64,000 nt of DNA, from contig BJHM01000015.1 of NCBI GenBank assembly GCA_014192625.1, positions 1-64,000 of the forward strand. The letters run 5' to 3'. The stretch is from Planctomycetota bacterium (GTDB lineage: Bacteria > Planctomycetota > UBA1135 > UBA2386). The position numbers and the translations under genes are program-made. Position 1 is the stretch's first letter. Each line of letters opens with the position of its first letter. The notes under the pieces are model-generated. The model did not search any database and was not told where the DNA came from. It saw nothing but the letters and a program-made list of their open reading frames with translations. Positions 61,273 to 64,000 of this stretch are shown here, one piece after another.

Positions 61273-63368
61273 CGCGGGAACGCCTCCGGCAGTCCACCAT
61301 CAACCGGCAACACCGCACCAGTGGTTGGCACCTTGCCGCTGGCGAAGAACACCACCGCTTCGCCGACATGCCGTGGCAGCACCGCAGTCTTTAGCAGCGA
61401 ACGCTGCCGATAGAACTCGCGCAATCCAGCCGCATCGAGGTTGCGTGCGCGCATGCGATCGGGTCCGACCTGTTGCCAGAGCTGACTCGGCACATCGTCG
61501 TCACCAAACACCGCATCGGCGTTGACCATGTTGACCGTGACACCCAGGTCCGCCAACTCGAGCGCGGCAATGCGGCCTAGTTGCAACACGGCCGCCTTGC
61601 TGGCCGAGTACGCGCCAAAACCATAGCCCGGTGCGAATGAGTTTTTGCTCGCCTGCACCACGACACTGCCGCCACTCCGCTGCAAAGCAAACATCCTTGC
61701 CGCCGCCTGCAAGACCAACATCGTGCCGGTTGCATTGACCTCGAACACTTGCTGGAAATGCTTTCTATCCATGTCCATTAGCTTGCTGACGTGCGCGATG
61801 CCGGCATTGGGCACGACGCAGTCGATGCCACCAAAGGCAGACACACACTGTGAAAACGCGCTGGCCACCTGATCGGAATCCGTGAGGTCCGCAGTGACCG
61901 CGAGGATCTGGTTGCGATACGCAGCAAACCGCTGCGCCACTTTGCCAAGCCGCTCGCCGTCGATGTCGACGAGGCAAACGCACGCACCGTGCTGCAGCAG
62001 CGCCTCGGTGATGCCCACGCCGATCGCACCAGCCGCGCCAGTAACCAACGCAACCTGGCCGGCGAGTTGCAGCGGGCGCTGCTTGCCGAGTTTGTTGAGT
62101 TCGAGCGGCCAATACTCCATCTCTGCGAGGTCGGTATCAGGCAGCGCCTCGTAGCACCCGAGCGCCTGCGCCTGCGCCTTCACGCGCAACGTGTGCTCGG
62201 CGATGTCGGCTGCGATTTGCGCCGCCTTGCGCGTCGGCCCAAACGCGACCAGTCCGCAGCCTTCGATCACGAAGACAACCGGCATCGGCCGCAACATCGG
62301 ACCAGCCCCGCGTGGCGCGGCATTGACAAAGTATTGTTTGTAGTCGGCAACATAGCTGGCGATGGCGCGTCGGCTCGCATCGGGATCCACGGCTTCGTCA
62401 CGCGACAAGAACAGGTAGCGCCCCTTCGTGCGGATCACATGGTCGGGCGTGATCGGATTTTTGGCGCACAACAAGCGCGCATCGAGATGCGAAGCAAACG
62501 CGGCCACTTCATCCGTGCTGCGCGATTCTGCGAGCATCCTAAGCCACGTCATGCCCCATGGTTCTTGGCCCTGCATCGCCACTGCACCGCGCAACACCGG
62601 CAGCGTCTTGGCAAGCAGTGCCAGCCGATCCAAAGGTGCGAGCGTCGCCTTTGTGGCCTGCAACATTGCTGGCCGCAGCGCCCCACGCGCAGCAAGGAAA
62701 CGCTCGGCGTCAGACACCAGTGCGAGCATCCGCTCGTAGCTCTCCTTGGCCGTGTCGCCAAAGGTCAGGATGCCGTGCTTTAGCAGAACGATGCCGCGGC
62801 AATCTGGCTGCTGCAAAAACGCTTTTGCGACGGCCTTTGCCAGCGGGAACCCGGGCATGCACCACGGCAGCACCGGCACATCGGCGCCGAGTGCCTCGCG
62901 TACTAGTTGCGCGCCGTCCGACTGATTGGTGAGCGCGAGCAGCACGTCGGCATGCGTGTGGTCGACGAATCGGTGCGGCAAGAACGCGTGCAGCAACGTC
63001 TCCACGGACGGCATCGGCGCATCCGGATCGAGCAACGCCAAACGCACCGACGCGACCATGTGCTGATCAGACAACTGCGGCAGCTCCTGCAGTTCGCGCA
63101 GCGCTGCGAGCCGCACCGCGGGCAAGCCATCTGGCTCCAAAAGGGCGAGGTCACTGCCGCTGCCCTTCACGCAGAGCACTTCAACCGTACGCCCCAAGAG
63201 ATCGCGCGTCGTTGTCTTTACAGAAGTGTTGCCGCCGCCGTGCAGCACGAGTGCCGGTTCGGCACCGATCAGGCGTGAGGTGTAAACGCGCAATGCGACA
63301 TCGTCGCCATGTGCCGCATAGCGTTCGCGGTAGTTCTGCGCCTCGTGCTCGTCATAGCGACTCTGCAT
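61269..63368 (-). CDS. Bifunctional rhamnulose-1-phosphate aldolase / short-chain dehydrogenase
   Basis: 699 residues. The N-terminal class II aldolase domain (about 1-400) has LVLHGGGNTSVK for phosphate binding, with zinc histidines in FVDHTHADVLLA and LLKHGILTFG. The C-terminal SDR (about 430-695) has VALVTGAAGAIGVGITEALL and YSASKAAV. The fused protein splits rhamnulose-1-phosphate (or a deoxy-sugar analogue) to dihydroxyacetone phosphate and lactaldehyde and then oxidises the aldehyde. Co-translation with an ABC exporter pair is unexpected for a catabolic enzyme. Confidence 0.9.
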   Translation of the reverse strand: MQSRYDEHEAQNYRERYAAHGDDVALRVYTSRLIGAEPALVLHGGGNTSVKTTTRDLLGRTVEVLCVKGSGSDLALLEPDGLPAVRLAALRELQELPQLSDQHMVASVRLALLDPDAPMPSVETLLHAFLPHRFVDHTHADVLLALTNQSDGAQLVREALGADVPVLPWCMPGFPLAKAVAKAFLQQPDCRGIVLLKHGILTFGDTAKESYERMLALVSDAERFLAARGALRPAMLQATKATLAPLDRLALLAKTLPVLRGAVAMQGQEPWGMTWLRMLAESRSTDEVAAFASHLDARLLCAKNPITPDHVIRTKGRYLFLSRDEAVDPDASRRAIASYVADYKQYFVNAAPRGAGPMLRPMPVVFVIEGCGLVAFGPTRKAAQIAADIAEHTLRVKAQAQALGCYEALPDTDLAEMEYWPLELNKLGKQRPLQLAGQVALVTGAAGAIGVGITEALLQHGACVCLVDIDGERLGKVAQRFAAYRNQILAVTADLTDSDQVASAFSQCVSAFGGIDCVVPNAGIAHVSKLMDMDRKHFQQVFEVNATGTMLVLQAAARMFALQRSGGSVVVQASKNSFAPGYGFGAYSASKAAVLQLGRIAALELADLGVTVNMVNADAVFGDDDVPSQLWQQVGPDRMRARNLDAAGLREFYRQRSLLKTAVLPRHVGEAVVFFASGKVPTTGAVLPVDGGLPEAFPR

Positions 63369-63426
63369 GCCCCGGATGGTGCAACATGCGGGCTAAGTGA
63401 TCCACAAGCTGCTGCGCGATCCGTGC

Positions 63427-64000
63427 TCAACGCCGCAATGGACGATGCGCGCGCAGCCATTTGAGCAGCATATTGAAGTCGTCCGGCAGCGGCGCCGCAA
63501 ACTCCAGCGGTGCCTTGGTCACCGGATGCAACACCGACAGCCGCAGCGCGTGCAGGCAATGGCGATCCGGGGCTGGCGCTTCAAGCGGCAAGTCTTCGTG
63601 TTGCACCTTGCGCGACTTGTAGACCTTGTCGGCGACCAGCGAGTGACCAACCGACATCATGTGCACGCGGATCTGATGCGTGCGGCCCGAACGCGGCTTG
63701 CAGGTGAAGTAGGTAAAGCCACGGAAGCGCTCCAACACTTCAAAATACGTTGACGCTTCACGACCACCCTCGGTAACGACAGTCATGCGGTCTGGATGCC
63801 GTGGGTCGGTAGCGATCTGCCGTTCGACCCAGTCCGACTGAAAGCGGCTCTCGCCGTAAGTGATCGCGCGATATTCCTTCTGCGTCAGCCGTTCGCGAAA
63901 CTGATCTTGCAGGCCATGAAACGCAGCCTCGGTGCGCGCAAGGACCATCACTCCGGAGGTCTCGCGGTCAAGCCGATGCACGATGCCGGGCCGATCAACG
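63427..64000 (-). CDS. RluA-family pseudouridine synthase (5' end beyond window)
   Basis: The frame is open to the right edge, so the N-terminus (S4 domain) is missing here; 191 codons are visible. RPGIVHRLDRETSGVMVLAR holds the catalytic Asp of the HRLDxxTSG motif. GRTHQIRVHMMSVGHSLVAD and HALRLSVLHPVT are the other conserved blocks. The enzyme isomerises uridines of 23S rRNA or tRNA; RluC/RluD cannot be distinguished from this part. Confidence 0.93.
   Translation of the reverse strand, partial: VDRPGIVHRLDRETSGVMVLARTEAAFHGLQDQFRERLTQKEYRAITYGESRFQSDWVERQIATDPRHPDRMTVVTEGGREASTYFEVLERFRGFTYFTCKPRSGRTHQIRVHMMSVGHSLVADKVYKSRKVQHEDLPLEAPAPDRHCLHALRLSVLHPVTKAPLEFAAPLPDDFNMLLKWLRAHRPLRR

Overview
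The window looks like chromosomal DNA of an uncultured, GC-rich bacterium, most probably a planctomycete or a close relative. This rests on gene content only: paired secreted sulfatases, an SGNH carbohydrate esterase, a DUF4038-type glycoside hydrolase, a Gfo/Idh/MocA oxidoreductase, a kelch-repeat secreted protein, and an RdgC-like gene paired with an unknown partner. There is no rRNA gene, and I recognised no tRNA gene or CRISPR array.

Layout. 1-3.5 kb: mobile-element debris. Two direct copies of the 3' end of an IS91-type transposase (about 2.33 kb apart) plus a third, divergent fragment surround two coupled genes for a membrane-anchored and a secreted protein. 3.5-13 kb: phhB, two sulfatases, a tandem-domain SGNH esterase, a PYROXD2/phytoene-desaturase-like flavoenzyme and an apiosidase-like hydrolase, a set consistent with use of sulfated or acetylated polysaccharide. 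About 13.5-25 kb: a GC-poor island with beta-carbonic anhydrase, an FeS photolyase, a 2Fe-2S ferredoxin, a heme-oxygenase-like diiron oxidase fused to a cupin, an NCS1 transporter, a lipoprotein, an LTA-synthase-type sulfatase and an atypical methyltransferase. It is followed by a decayed Ser/Thr kinase/FG-GAP gene.

26.9-41.5 kb: a molybdenum hydroxylase of the 4-hydroxybenzoyl-CoA reductase type (three subunits), a RhlE-type helicase, a DprE1/DprE2-like epimerase pair beside a patatin-ferredoxin fusion, and a tightly coupled operon of PaaK-like ligase, thiolase and FadJ. Together these could activate and oxidise an aromatic or fatty acid. 42-64 kb: lipoprotein, alpha/beta hydrolase and parvulin genes; RdgC and partner; an acyl-CoA carboxylase operon (biotin carboxylase and biotin carrier coupled to a lipoprotein and a B3/4 protein); a LAB_N membrane protein; the kelch protein; the carboxyltransferase with methylmalonyl-CoA epimerase; an M14 peptidase; an ABC exporter coupled to a rhamnulose-phosphate aldolase/dehydrogenase fusion; and a partial RluA-type pseudouridine synthase at the right edge.

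Working together: the split carboxylase plus epimerase fit propionyl-CoA to methylmalonyl-CoA conversion, which would take up odd-chain or branched products of the ligase-thiolase-FadJ operon. Four-base stop/start overlaps are common in the GC-rich part, so translational coupling is probably routine here. The most unusual items are the diiron-oxidase/cupin-ferredoxin-transporter cluster, the patatin-ferredoxin fusion, the methyltransferase with TSLPD in place of the usual DPPY-type motif, and the kinase/FG-GAP pseudogene.
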